Below, piece after piece: positions 17,521 to 25,428 of a stretch of 64,000 bases of DNA. Origin of the DNA: Frigoribacterium sp. ACAM 257 (GTDB lineage: Bacteria; Actinomycetota; Actinomycetes; Actinomycetales; Microbacteriaceae); the NCBI RefSeq assembly GCF_007954365.1, contig NZ_VOLO01000001.1, forward strand, positions 186,001 through 250,000. The letters run 5' to 3'. The notes below the pieces were generated by a model. The model made no database searches. It worked only from the letters and a program-made list of their open reading frames with translations, and had not been told where the DNA came from. Position 1 is the stretch's first letter; each line of letters starts with the position of its first letter. Position numbers and translations under genes: made by a program.

Positions 17521-17994
17521 TCAGCGCTCGGTCGCCGCCCGCGACATCGGCACGTGCGGGATGCCGTCCTCGAGGAACCCGGGGCCGTCGACGACGAACC
17601 CGAAGCGCGCGTACCAGCCCTCGAGGTGCGCCTGCGCGTCGAGCCGCACGAGCCGCCCCTCGGCGCGGTCCAGCGCGAGGCGCATCAGGTCGGCGGCGAG
17701 GCCGCGTCCCCGTGCGGCGGGCGCGGTGGCGACCCGCCCGATCCGCAGGGCGTCGGCAGCGGCAGCGGCGCCCGTGTCGTCGGCGTGGTCCACGAGCAGC
17801 CGCACGGTGGCGAGCACCTGCTCGTCCTCCTCGGCCCAGAGCATCACCGCGTCGGGCTCGACGTCGCGGCCGTCGAGCTCCGGGTAGGCGCACTCCTGCT
17901 CGACGACGAAGACGTCGACGCGCAGCCGCAGCAGGTCGTAGAGACGCAGGGGGTCGATCAGGGCGACGGGGGAGATGCGGAACTGGACGGTCAC
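17521..17994 (-). CDS. GNAT N-acetyltransferase, ElaA type
   Basis: 157 residues. DLLRLRVDVFVVEQECAYPELDGRD at the N-terminus is the ElaA signature; the acetyl-CoA loop follows in IGRVATAPAARGRGLAADLM, and HLEGWYARFGFV sits near the C-terminus. It transfers acetyl from acetyl-CoA to an unknown amine. The GTG start has TAGCCT 6 nt upstream (leaderless type). Confidence 0.85.
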   Translation of the reverse strand: MTVQFRISPVALIDPLRLYDLLRLRVDVFVVEQECAYPELDGRDVEPDAVMLWAEEDEQVLATVRLLVDHADDTGAAAAADALRIGRVATAPAARGRGLAADLMRLALDRAEGRLVRLDAQAHLEGWYARFGFVVDGPGFLEDGIPHVPMSRAATER

Positions 17995-18102
17995 GTCACC
18001 AGGCTAGGGCCACGGCGCGCGGGCAGCCGCCGGACGCTCAGCGCAGCGTCTGGGTCTGCGTCTGCGCCTGCGCCGGCGCGGGCGCGGGCGTCCGCTTCGA
18101 CC

Positions 18103-19557
18103 TCAGCGGGCCGGGACAGCCCGCACGCCGATCGTCTGCACTCGCGGCCGGCCCTCCGGCGTCAGCCGGATCTCGATGCGCAACGATCCGCGCCGGGCGG
18201 GCAGGTGCCACACCCGGTGAGAGGGAACGGACGAGGAGGCGGCGGGGACGTCGGGCTCGTCGCGCACGATCGAGGAGGCGCCGATCGGCGCGTCCGGCTC
18301 GCTCCCGAGCCCGCCCAGCGAGTCGACCGCCTCCGCCCAGAGTCGCCGCCGTCGCTCGAGGGGCACGTCGAGCTCGACGTTCTCGCTGAGGAGACCGGCC
18401 GGCACCTCGGCCCCGCGCACGACGGCCTCGACGGCTGCCGCCGCCGCGAGCGTCTCGGGCCACGGCGTCACGACGACCCGCGCCTCCTCGGCGCCGGCCA
18501 TCATGCCGTCGAGCGCGAGCCCCACGGGGACGGACACCTGGGCGTACGTCGCGTTCTCGAACCCGACGACGCCGAGCCCGGTCGCGGTCTGCCAGCGCAT
18601 GTGGGCCGAGAAGCCGGGGTAGCCGCCGCTGTGCGAGACGACCGTGCCGAGGTCGGGGTAGTGCTCGACGACGAGGCCGAAGCCGTAGCCGGAGGGATGT
18701 GCCCCGAGGCCGGGCACGAACCGCTGCAGCTGCTGCATCTCGCGCCGGGAGGCGCGGCTGAGCACCCCGTCGACGTCGCCGCGGCCCTCGGCGTCGAACG
18801 CCGACGCGAGCCAGCGGGCCCAACGGGCGAGGTCGGTGGTCGTGCTGAACAGGCCGCCGATCGGGGAGAAGGCGCCGGGGCCCGAGAAGGGCAGCGGCTC
18901 CCAGCCGTCGTCGCCACGGCGATGGCCCACGGCGAGGCCGCCGGAGGCGTCGACATCGCTCGTGAAGCCCGTCGACGTCAGCCCGAGGGGCCCGAGCACC
19001 GTGCGCTCGACGACCTCGCGGTACGGGCGGCCGGTCACGGCGGACACGACGCGGCCGAGCAGGGCCCAGCCCAGGTTCGAGTACGCGAACGCCGTGCCCG
19101 GCACGCTGTCGAAGCGGAGGCCGCCGCGCAGCAGGCCGTCGAGATCGTCGTCGGTGATCGACTCCTGCCGGTCGCCCCAGGGGTCGTCGGTGGGCAGGCC
19201 GCCCGACATGGTCATCAGCATGCGCACGGTCGGCACGGGCGAGTCCGGGGTCGGCAGCACGACGTCGGCGAACGCGGGCACGAAGTCCGTGACAGGCGCG
19301 TCGAGCACCAGCCGCCCCTCGTCGCGGAGCGCCAGCAGCGCGACGGCGGTGAAGCTCTTCGTGCACGACGCGATGCGATAGGCCGTGTGCGGGCCGGGCA
19401 CGGTTCCCGAGGGCGTGCCGTCGAGCGTGCCGCGGCTGCCGTGGTGGGTCACGCCGTCGTGGTCGAAGGTCGCGAAGACGGAGCTCGGCGCCTTGCCGTC
19501 TGACTGACGGGCGTCGAACACGGTGTCCACGCCGGAGGTGCGGTGCGGGCTGGTCAT
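18103..19557 (-). CDS. Serine hydrolase of the class C beta-lactamase/PBP4* family
   Basis: 484 residues. The active-site SxxK is SCTK (Ser64, Lys67) in HTAYRIASCTKSFTAVALLAL, and the second motif is Tyr-Ser-Asn in FAYSNLGWALLG. The third motif is probably HSGG (residues VVSHSGGYPGFSAHM). No signal peptide is visible, so it is likely a cytoplasmic esterase or D-aminopeptidase-like enzyme and not a resistance determinant. About 130 C-terminal residues form an extra domain. The ATG at 19557 follows GAGAGG. Tandem GCGTCT/GCGCCT repeats lie just past its stop. Confidence 0.83.
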   Translation of the reverse strand: MTSPHRTSGVDTVFDARQSDGKAPSSVFATFDHDGVTHHGSRGTLDGTPSGTVPGPHTAYRIASCTKSFTAVALLALRDEGRLVLDAPVTDFVPAFADVVLPTPDSPVPTVRMLMTMSGGLPTDDPWGDRQESITDDDLDGLLRGGLRFDSVPGTAFAYSNLGWALLGRVVSAVTGRPYREVVERTVLGPLGLTSTGFTSDVDASGGLAVGHRRGDDGWEPLPFSGPGAFSPIGGLFSTTTDLARWARWLASAFDAEGRGDVDGVLSRASRREMQQLQRFVPGLGAHPSGYGFGLVVEHYPDLGTVVSHSGGYPGFSAHMRWQTATGLGVVGFENATYAQVSVPVGLALDGMMAGAEEARVVVTPWPETLAAAAAVEAVVRGAEVPAGLLSENVELDVPLERRRRLWAEAVDSLGGLGSEPDAPIGASSIVRDEPDVPAASSSVPSHRVWHLPARRGSLRIEIRLTPEGRPRVQTIGVRAVPAR

Positions 19558-19618
19558 GCTGCCTCTCGTCGGCAGGAGGGGCGCGTCGCGTCGTGATCAC
19601 GCCGGGGGCAGGGGAATG

Positions 19619-21013
19619 TCACGAGCCGGGCGGCGGGGTGCGCCGCATCCTCTCGTAGGCGTCGAGTGCCTCGCGTCGGGACTGCTTGAGGTCGACCATC
19701 GGCTCGGGGTAGTCGTCGCCGTCGACCTCGGGCACCCACTCGCGCACGTAGCCGCGGTGCCCGTCGAACTTGCTGGCCTGCAGCTCGGGGTTGAACACCC
19801 GGAAGTACGGGGCCGCGTCGGCGCCGGAGCCAGCAGTCCACTGCCAGTTCGCGGGGTTGTTCGCCTCGTCGGCGTCGACCAGGGTGTCCCAGAACCACTG
19901 CTCGCCGACGCGCCAGTCGACCAGCAGGTTCTTGACCAGGAAGCTCGCGGTCACCATGCGCACGCGGTTGTGCATCCAGCCCGTCGTCCAGAGCTGCCGC
20001 ATGCCCGCGTCGACGAGGGGGACGCCCGTGGTCCCGTGCCGCCAGCGGTCGAGATCGGCCTCGGGAAGCTCCTCCCACGGGAACGCGTCGAACTCGGGCC
20101 GGTAGTTCTTCGTCGCGAGGTGCGGGTTCGCGAACAGCACCGTGTGGTTGAACTCGCGCCAGACCAGCTCGCGGAGGAACCCCTGCGCCTGCTCGCGCGA
20201 GGCGGCGGGCAGGTCGGCCTGCATGCGGTGCCAGACCTGGAACGGGCTGACCTCGCCCCAGCGGAGGCGCGGCGACAGACGACTCGTCGCCTCCTGTGAG
20301 GGGAAGTCGCGCTGGTCGTAGTCGGCGAGGTGCCCCGTCGCGAACTCCTCGAGGACGTCGAGGGCGGCGGCCTCGCCCGGCGTCCACGTCTCGCGGAGGC
20401 CGGTGGCCCAGTCGGGATGCGTGGGCAGCAGCTGCCAGGAGTCGAGGTCGTCGCTGGCAGGGAGCACGTCCGGCGCCGTCAGGTGCTCGGGCGCGGCGAG
20501 CGGCTCACGGGGCTCGGGCCGGCTGAGGCAGGCGCGCCAGAACGGGGTGAAGACCTTGAACGGCTCGCCCGAGCCGGTCTGCACCGTCCACGGCTCGAAC
20601 ATCAACGAGCCCTGGAAGCTGTGGGCGTCGACACCGCCCTCGTGCAGCGCCGTCTTCAGGGCCGCGTCGACCTCTCGGGCGGCGAGGCCGTAGCGGCGGT
20701 TCCAGGACACGGCACCGGCGCCGACCTCGGCGACGAGCGCCGGGACCTCCGTCGCGGCTTCGCCCCGGCGCAGCGTCAGCGCGGCGCCGAGCTCGCGCAG
20801 GTCGCGGTCGAGCGACGTGAGGCTGTGGTGCAGCCACCAGCGCGCGGCGCCGCCGAGGGGCCGGATGCCGGGCGACTGCTCGTCGAGCAGGTAGAGCACG
20901 ACGACTGGCCCTCCGCGCGCCACGGCGGCGTCCAGTGCCGGGTTGTCCGCGATGCGGAGATCGTCGCGCAGCCAGACGATCGTCGGGCTGGTGGTCGAGG
21001 AGGCGGTGCTCAC
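19619..21013 (-). CDS. phr: Deoxyribodipyrimidine photolyase (CPD class I)
   Basis: 464 residues. The N-terminal antenna domain begins TIVWLRDDLRIADNPAL. The FAD domain contains SRLSPRLRWGEVSPFQVW, WREFNHTVLFANPH, and TTGWMHNRVRMVTASFLVKNLLVDWRVGEQWF, with NNPANWQWTAG and the Trp electron-transfer chain. It repairs pyrimidine dimers using blue light. GTG at 21013 overlaps the stop of the upstream MarR gene (GTGA), so the pair is a coupled operon; that start fits the family N-terminus. Confidence 0.92.
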   Translation of the reverse strand: MSTASSTTSPTIVWLRDDLRIADNPALDAAVARGGPVVVLYLLDEQSPGIRPLGGAARWWLHHSLTSLDRDLRELGAALTLRRGEAATEVPALVAEVGAGAVSWNRRYGLAAREVDAALKTALHEGGVDAHSFQGSLMFEPWTVQTGSGEPFKVFTPFWRACLSRPEPREPLAAPEHLTAPDVLPASDDLDSWQLLPTHPDWATGLRETWTPGEAAALDVLEEFATGHLADYDQRDFPSQEATSRLSPRLRWGEVSPFQVWHRMQADLPAASREQAQGFLRELVWREFNHTVLFANPHLATKNYRPEFDAFPWEELPEADLDRWRHGTTGVPLVDAGMRQLWTTGWMHNRVRMVTASFLVKNLLVDWRVGEQWFWDTLVDADEANNPANWQWTAGSGADAAPYFRVFNPELQASKFDGHRGYVREWVPEVDGDDYPEPMVDLKQSRREALDAYERMRRTPPPGS

Positions 21014-21537
21014 GCGGTGCTGTCCGTCCTGGCCGCAGGGGCGGCGTCGTCGGTCCGCGGCGCGGGGGAGGTGCCCTCGCCGTCGGTCGTCAGCTCGCCG
21101 TCGGTCGACCCGACGCGCAGCCGGGTGCACAGGTCGGTGAGGGCGACGAGCTCGTCGTGGTCGAGGCTGCCGCCCACCCGCCGCGCGATCGCCGCCGCGT
21201 GGCTCACCGCGGTGCGGCGGTAGAGCGCCGACCCCTGGTCGGTCATCGAGACGATGATGCCTCGACCGTCGCCCGGGTCGCTGTGCTTCTCGACGATGCC
21301 GCGCGAGGCGAGACGGTCGACGAGGCGGCTGATGCTCGGCTGCGTCAGAAGGAGGTGGCGGGTCAGGTCGCGGATGCGGGCCCTGCGGCCGGGCTGGTTG
21401 GACAGGTTGAAGAGGACGTCGTACTCGTTGAACGAGATCTCGTCGGTCGGGAACTGGGCGTTCAGCTCACGCATCACCGTGACCTGCGCCCGGAAGAGCG
21501 ACTCCCAGGCGCCCACGGCCACCGCTGTCTCGCTCAT
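21010..21537 (-). CDS. MarR family transcriptional regulator upstream of photolyase
   Basis: 175 residues. The winged helix is in RIRDLTRHLLLTQPSISRLVDRLASRGIVEKHSDPGDGRGIIVSMTDQG (about 53-102). Asp-rich wing and flanking helices fit MarR. The last 30 residues are a Thr/Asp/Ala-rich tail. The ATG has GAGGAG upstream and a TAGACT box about 31 nt further, so unlike many neighbours it has a leader. It is coupled to the photolyase gene and may autoregulate both. Confidence 0.87.
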   Translation of the reverse strand: MSETAVAVGAWESLFRAQVTVMRELNAQFPTDEISFNEYDVLFNLSNQPGRRARIRDLTRHLLLTQPSISRLVDRLASRGIVEKHSDPGDGRGIIVSMTDQGSALYRRTAVSHAAAIARRVGGSLDHDELVALTDLCTRLRVGSTDGELTTDGEGTSPAPRTDDAAPAARTDSTA

Positions 21538-21653
21538 GCTGCTCCTCGCGCTCTCGGTCCTCTCGAGAGTCTAGGGAACACCGCCGACACGGGGCCGACG
21601 CGGCCCCGACGCCTCGTGCCGCCTCCCCGACGACCCGTCCCCTGCCGCGCCTC

Positions 21654-21695
21654 GCGCCTCGCATCTCGCGCCTCGCATCTCGCGCCTCGCATCTC
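21654..21695. repeat. Three tandem 14-bp units
   Basis: Three exact copies of GCGCCTCGCATCTC in the gap upstream of the MarR/photolyase operon, followed at 21697 by a copy of TCGAGGGCGGGTC that also occurs in the hairpin at 745-780. Confidence 0.85.
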
Positions 21696-21737
21696 GTCGA
21701 GGGCGGGTCCGCATCGCGCAGGCGTCCGGGAACGACA

Positions 21738-21766
21738 GAGGGCCGGTCGCTGAGCGACCGGCCCTC
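21738..21766. terminator. Strong hairpin terminator
   Basis: Perfect 13-bp stem GAGGGCCGGTCGC / GCGACCGGCCCTC with a TGA loop. It lies in the 430-bp gap between the MarR gene and the winged-helix regulator, both on the minus strand, about 200 bp past the regulator stop. It would end either regulator transcripts or a short RNA started in the AT-rich island at 21841-21890. Confidence 0.65.
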
Positions 21767-21845
21767 ATTCCCTTGCACCAGAGTTGTCCTGCAATCACAT
21801 CCTGCCTCGGCCGCCACAGCAAACGACCTCGACCCGCTCACGATA

Positions 21846-21886
21846 TAACGACCAGGTAACGGTCGTCCAGTTATCGAAACGTTATT
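21846..21886. promoter_or_regulatory. Two convergent 11-bp-period direct repeats in an AT-rich island
   Basis: On the plus strand ATAAC-N6-GTAAC (21846-21861); on the minus strand ATAAC-N6-ATAAC (21886-21871). Five-base half-sites with an 11-bp period are what OmpR/PhoB-type dimers such as MtrA bind. A minus-strand CTGGAC-N17-TATATC promoter candidate overlaps. The rest of the 21538-21967 gap shows tandem repeats and a terminator but no gene. Confidence 0.45.
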
Positions 21887-21967
21887 TTCCTGGGAACTCT
21901 CCGCTAGCGCCGACGGGTGCGTGCGTACCCCGTTGTGTACCCCGATCTGACGACGGGGCAGGGCCGC

Positions 21968-22756
21968 CTAGAAGAGGTCGGGCGAGGGCGTCGACGCGTG
22001 CCGGATCGAGACGTCGGCGTGCCGGTCGAAGCGGTAGCCGGCGCCGCGAACGGTGCGGACGACGTCCTCGAACGCGCCGAGCTTCGAGCGCAGGCGACGC
22101 ACGTGGACGTCGATGGTGCGCTCGTTGGGCACCTCGTCGTCGCCGTCTCCGTCGGCCCAGAGGCCGCTGATCAGCTCGGACCGCTCGATGGTGCGGCCCT
22201 CTCGGAGCACGAGGTACTGCAGCAGCTCGAACTCCTTGTACGTGAGGTTCGCGGCCTCGCCGTCGAGCAGGACGCGCTTGCGCGAGATGTCCACGACCAC
22301 GCCCCCGCGGGCGCCGGGCTCCTCGGCCACCTCGGCGGCCTGACGACGAGCGGCGACCGCCGACGGGTCCTGCAGGGCGAGCCGGACGACGTCGACGTCG
22401 CGTCCCCCGGCGCCGGTGGGGGCGATGGCGACGGCGGCGTGCGTCTCCGCGGCGGGCGCGATCTGGGCGACGAGGGCCTTGATCTGCGCGACGATGTCGC
22501 CGAGCTCGGCGCCGGTCTGGGCGGCAGTTACCTCGTCGATGCCGACGTACAGGGCGAAGCCGCGGGCCTCGGTGCCCTCGGGCAGGGCGCGGGGCCGAGG
22601 CGCCGCCGGCTCGGCGGTCGCGGGTGCAGATGCGAGAGCGGAGTCGGGCGCAGGTGCGGCAGCTGGCGCACGAGTCAGGGGAGACGTGGCCGAGGAGGTG
22701 CGGGCGGGCGAGACGGTGCGGGCGGCGGTGACGGGGCGGTCGAGGATGAGGGACAT
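21968..22756 (-). CDS. Orphan winged-helix (OmpR/PhoB C-terminal type) regulator without receiver domain
   Basis: 262 residues. The last 110 form a Trans_reg_C winged helix: GVVVDISRKRVLLDGEAANLTYKEFELLQYLVLREGRTIERSELI, NERTIDVHVRRLRSKLG and VRTVRGAGYRFD. The first 60 residues are Ala/Pro/Ser-rich and disordered; residues about 64-130 are a small alpha/beta region with no recognisable phospho-acceptor site. So it is not controlled by a histidine kinase in the usual way. AAGGA lies 11 bases before the ATG. Its 5' region contains a Met/Cys-rich leader ORF 265 bp upstream. Confidence 0.85.
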   Translation of the reverse strand: MSLILDRPVTAARTVSPARTSSATSPLTRAPAAAPAPDSALASAPATAEPAAPRPRALPEGTEARGFALYVGIDEVTAAQTGAELGDIVAQIKALVAQIAPAAETHAAVAIAPTGAGGRDVDVVRLALQDPSAVAARRQAAEVAEEPGARGGVVVDISRKRVLLDGEAANLTYKEFELLQYLVLREGRTIERSELISGLWADGDGDDEVPNERTIDVHVRRLRSKLGAFEDVVRTVRGAGYRFDRHADVSIRHASTPSPDLF

Positions 22757-23020
22757 GACAGGCGGGTTCCTTGCGGGAGGGCGGGACGGCTCGTCGCCCG
22801 GCGTCTGCCGGTGGCGGGAGCGTCGCGCTCGACGTGTGACGGTGCTCGATCCCGCCGGCGATGGTGCCGTGCGTCACGAGCAGTCGGTGCGGTGCACCGT
22901 CCAGACGCGCGTCGGGTGACGACGCGGAACGTCCGGGAGTCGATGACTCGACGTCCGGGTGGGGACGCGAGCTCAGCTGGCGGTGTCAGCAGCTGCGACT
23001 CGGCGAGGTGTGTGGCCGGG

Positions 23021-23119
23021 TCAGGCACACATTCGACACATGACCGCGTGCATCGACATCATGATGCCGGCGCTCCCGAAGGCCTCGAGGGAGGTCGGAG
23101 CGAACACGTGGGAAGTCAT
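23021..23119 (-). CDS. 32-codon leaderless ORF, Met/Cys-rich leader peptide candidate
   Basis: Begins MTSHVFAPTSLEAFGSAG; the last 14 residues contain five Met and two Cys (ending VMCRMCA). The ATG sits 6 nt after the -10 box of a good promoter, so no ribosome binding site is needed. It is followed by 260 nt without a gene and then the orphan winged-helix regulator on the same strand. The clustering of sulfur amino acid codons suggests an attenuator-type leader peptide, but that is inference. Confidence 0.5.
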   Translation of the reverse strand: MTSHVFAPTSLEAFGSAGIMMSMHAVMCRMCA

Positions 23120-23125
23120 GGGCCG

Positions 23126-23155
23126 ATTCTCGGCCAGGGCCGTCGCTCGTGTCAA
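23126..23155 (-). promoter_or_regulatory. Promoter of the leader ORF
   Basis: TTGACA (23155-23150), an 18-bp spacer and GAGAAT (23131-23126). Transcription should begin at or next to the ATG at 23119. Confidence 0.6.
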
Positions 23156-23167
23156 GGCGACACGACG

Positions 23168-23228
23168 GAGCGCCCGATCCGTGCACCCGTCGCGAGGACG
23201 TGGCCGGATCGGGCGCTCGGGTCGAACA
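23168..23228 (-). terminator. Terminator of upp
   Basis: Perfect 14-bp arms GAGCGCCCGATCCG / CGGATCGGGCGCTC enclose a 33-nt loop that can fold further (CAC..GTC with GACGTG). It starts 18 bp past the upp stop. Confidence 0.6.
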
Positions 23229-23245
23229 GGGCGGGGCCGGGTCGC

Positions 23246-23878
23246 TCAGGCGAGGCCGTAGAGGCGGTCGCCCGCGTCGCCGAGGCCGGGGACGATGTAG
23301 CCGTTCTCGTCGAGCTTCTCGTCGACGGCGCCCAGGATGACGTGCACGTCACGCCCCTCCATGGCGGCCTCGACGGCGGCGAGGCCCTCGGGGGCGGCGA
23401 GGATGCAGACGGCGGTGACGTCGACGGCGCCGCGGTCGAGCAGGTAGTCGATCGCGGCGATGAGCGAGCCGCCCGTGGCGAGCATCGGGTCGAGCACGAA
23501 GCACTGGCGGTTCGACAGGTCGTCGGGCAGGCGCTCGGCGTACGTGGTCGGCTGCAGCGTCTCCTCGTCGCGGACCATGCCGAGGAACCCGACCTCGGCG
23601 GTCGGGACGAGCTTGGTCATGCCCTCGAGCATGCCGAGGCCGGCGCGCAGGATCGGCACGACGAGCGGGCGCGGCTGGCTGATCTCGAGGCCGGTGGCCG
23701 GGCCGACCGGCGTCTCGATGTCGACGGGCGACGTCCGCACGTCACGGGTCGCCTCGTAGGCGAGCAGCGTGACGAGCTCTTCGGTCAGGGCCCTGAAGGT
23801 CGGCGACGGCGTGTTCTTGTCGCGGAGCACGGTCAGCTTGTGGGTGATGAGGGGGTGGTCCGCTACGTGCACTCGCAT
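23246..23878 (-). CDS. upp: Uracil phosphoribosyltransferase
   Basis: 210 residues. Pyrimidine salvage: uracil plus PRPP gives [26 protein letters not shown] at the N-terminus, [10 protein letters not shown], and the PRPP loop [18 protein letters not shown] identify it. The ATG at 23878 is preferred over an in-frame GTG at 23887 because family members begin here and TACCGT ends 7 nt upstream, consistent with a leaderless mRNA. Confidence 0.94.
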   Translation of the reverse strand: MRVHVADHPLITHKLTVLRDKNTPSPTFRALTEELVTLLAYEATRDVRTSPVDIETPVGPATGLEISQPRPLVVPILRAGLGMLEGMTKLVPTAEVGFLGMVRDEETLQPTTYAERLPDDLSNRQCFVLDPMLATGGSLIAAIDYLLDRGAVDVTAVCILAAPEGLAAVEAAMEGRDVHVILGAVDEKLDENGYIVPGLGDAGDRLYGLA

Positions 23879-23934
23879 AGGCTCCACGGTAGCGGAGTCG
23901 ACCGGCCCGCGAGTCCCGTCCCTGGAGCGTCGCC

Positions 23935-24399
23935 GTGCCCCTCGTCCCGTCGCAGCTCGAGGCGTGGATGGGCGATGCGCTCGCCCAGGCCGAGGGCTGC
24001 CGCGTGTCCGACGACGTGCCCGTGGGCGCGGTCGTGCTGGACGCCTCCGGTCGGGTGATCGGCACCGGCCGCAACGAGCGCGAGCTGCTGCAGGACCCGA
24101 CGGCGCACGCCGAGGTCCTCGCCCTGCGCGCAGCCGCCCGGCACACGGGCGACTGGCACCTCACCGGCACGACGCTCGTCGTCACGCTCGAGCCGTGCCC
24201 GATGTGCGCAGGCGCGATCCTCGCCGCGCGGGTGCCGCGGGTGGTCTACGGGGCGTGGGACGACAAGGCAGGAGGTGCGGGGAGCGTCTACGACATCCTC
24301 CGCGACCGCAGGCTGCCGCACCGCGCCGAGGTCTTCGCCGGCGTGCGCGAGGCCGAGTGCCGGGCCCAGCTCGACGCCTTCTTCGCCGAGCGCCGCTAG
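23935..24399 (+). CDS. tadA: tRNA-specific adenosine deaminase
   Basis: 154 residues. It converts adenosine 34 of tRNA-Arg(ACG) to inosine. The zinc deaminase motif is complete: AHAEVLAL (His and catalytic Glu) and [10 protein letters not shown] (two Cys). GTG start at 23935. It is divergent from upp, 56 bp apart. Confidence 0.92.
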   Translation: MPLVPSQLEAWMGDALAQAEGCRVSDDVPVGAVVLDASGRVIGTGRNERELLQDPTAHAEVLALRAAARHTGDWHLTGTTLVVTLEPCPMCAGAILAARVPRVVYGAWDDKAGGAGSVYDILRDRRLPHRAEVFAGVREAECRAQLDAFFAERR

Positions 24400-24423
24400 C
24401 AGTCGCGCCGACGGGCGCAGCCG

Positions 24424-25386
24424 CTAGTCGGCGGCCTTGATCACGATCGCGTCGGTGGGCGGATCGACACGGTCCGGCTCGTGCCACACGTCCGGCTCGA
24501 TGTAGATGACCCGGGCGACGGGCACGGCCTCGCGGACCCGGGCCTCGACGACGTCGATGGCCGCGGACACGTCGCGCAGCGCCGTGCGCCCGTCCATCGC
24601 GACCTTGACGGCGACGAGCAGCTCGTCGGGGCCGAGGTAGAGGGTCTTCATGTGCACGATCTGCTCGACCTCGGGCCCGGCGGTGATCGCGGCGCGGATC
24701 GCCTCGACGTCGCCGGCCGAGGCGCCCTCGCCGACGAGCAGGCTCTTCGTCTCGATGCCGAGCACGACCGCGACGGCCACGAGCAGCAGGCCGATGGCGA
24801 GCGTCCCGATCGCGTCGAAGACGCCGTTCCCGGTGATCCAGGTGAGGACGACGCCGATCATCGCGAAGCTGAGGCCGAGCAGCGCCGCCGCGTCCTCGAG
24901 CAGCACGACGGGCAGCTCGGGCGCCTTGGCCCTGCGGATGAACGCGGGCCAGCTCTGCGCGCCCTTCGCGGGGCGCGCCTCCTTGATCGCGGTGCGCAGC
25001 GAGAAGCTCTCGAGGCCGAGGGAGATGGCGAGCACGAGGACGGGCAGCCAGGGCACGTCGAGGGGGTGCGGCTCGCGCAGCTTCTCGACGCCCTCGTAGA
25101 GCGAGAAGACGCCGCCGACGCTGAACAGGATGATCGAGACGACGAAGGCGTACACGTAGCGCTCGCGCCCGTAGCCGAAGGGGTGCTCCGCGTCGGCGGC
25201 CTTGCGGGCCTGCTTGCCGCCGAGCAGCAGCAGCAGCTGGTTGCCCGAGTCGGCCAGGGAGTGCACGCCCTCGGCGAGCATCGACGACGACCCGGAGAAG
25301 AACCAGGCGACGAACTTCGTCACCGCGATCCCGAGGTTGGCGCCGAGCGCCGCGAAGATCGCCTTGTTGCCGCCGGACGTGCTCAT
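24424..25386 (-). CDS. Cation diffusion facilitator transporter
   Basis: 320 residues with six membrane segments. The signature SGSSSMLAEGVHSLADSGNQ lies in TM2 and the second metal-binding region is VVLLEDAAALLG in TM5; a cytoplasmic C-terminal domain of about 95 residues follows. It exports zinc or a related divalent metal from the cell in exchange for protons. The ATG at 25386 has GAGGGG upstream. It shares a short divergent region with proC. Confidence 0.88.
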   Translation of the reverse strand: MSTSGGNKAIFAALGANLGIAVTKFVAWFFSGSSSMLAEGVHSLADSGNQLLLLLGGKQARKAADAEHPFGYGRERYVYAFVVSIILFSVGGVFSLYEGVEKLREPHPLDVPWLPVLVLAISLGLESFSLRTAIKEARPAKGAQSWPAFIRRAKAPELPVVLLEDAAALLGLSFAMIGVVLTWITGNGVFDAIGTLAIGLLLVAVAVVLGIETKSLLVGEGASAGDVEAIRAAITAGPEVEQIVHMKTLYLGPDELLVAVKVAMDGRTALRDVSAAIDVVEARVREAVPVARVIYIEPDVWHEPDRVDPPTDAIVIKAAD

Positions 25387-25428
25387 GTGGAGTCCCCTCG
25401 TGTCTGGGGTCGATCTTAGGATGGCCCG

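Noticed and set aside
16921-19503. 860-codon open frame on the plus strand opposite TetR, GNAT and serine hydrolase genes
   Set aside because: Its peptide is Arg/Gly/Ala/Val-rich without motifs, and three recognised genes run on the other strand. Long antisense frames are expected at this GC content.
18103-19557. Beta-lactamase resistance gene
   Set aside because: SxxK and YxN motifs are shared by many esterases and peptidases; no signal peptide is visible and an extra C-terminal domain argues against a secreted class C enzyme.
21571-21822. 83-codon minus-strand frame in the MarR upstream gap
   Set aside because: It crosses the 13-bp terminator hairpin and the 14-bp tandem repeats and has Arg-rich low complexity.
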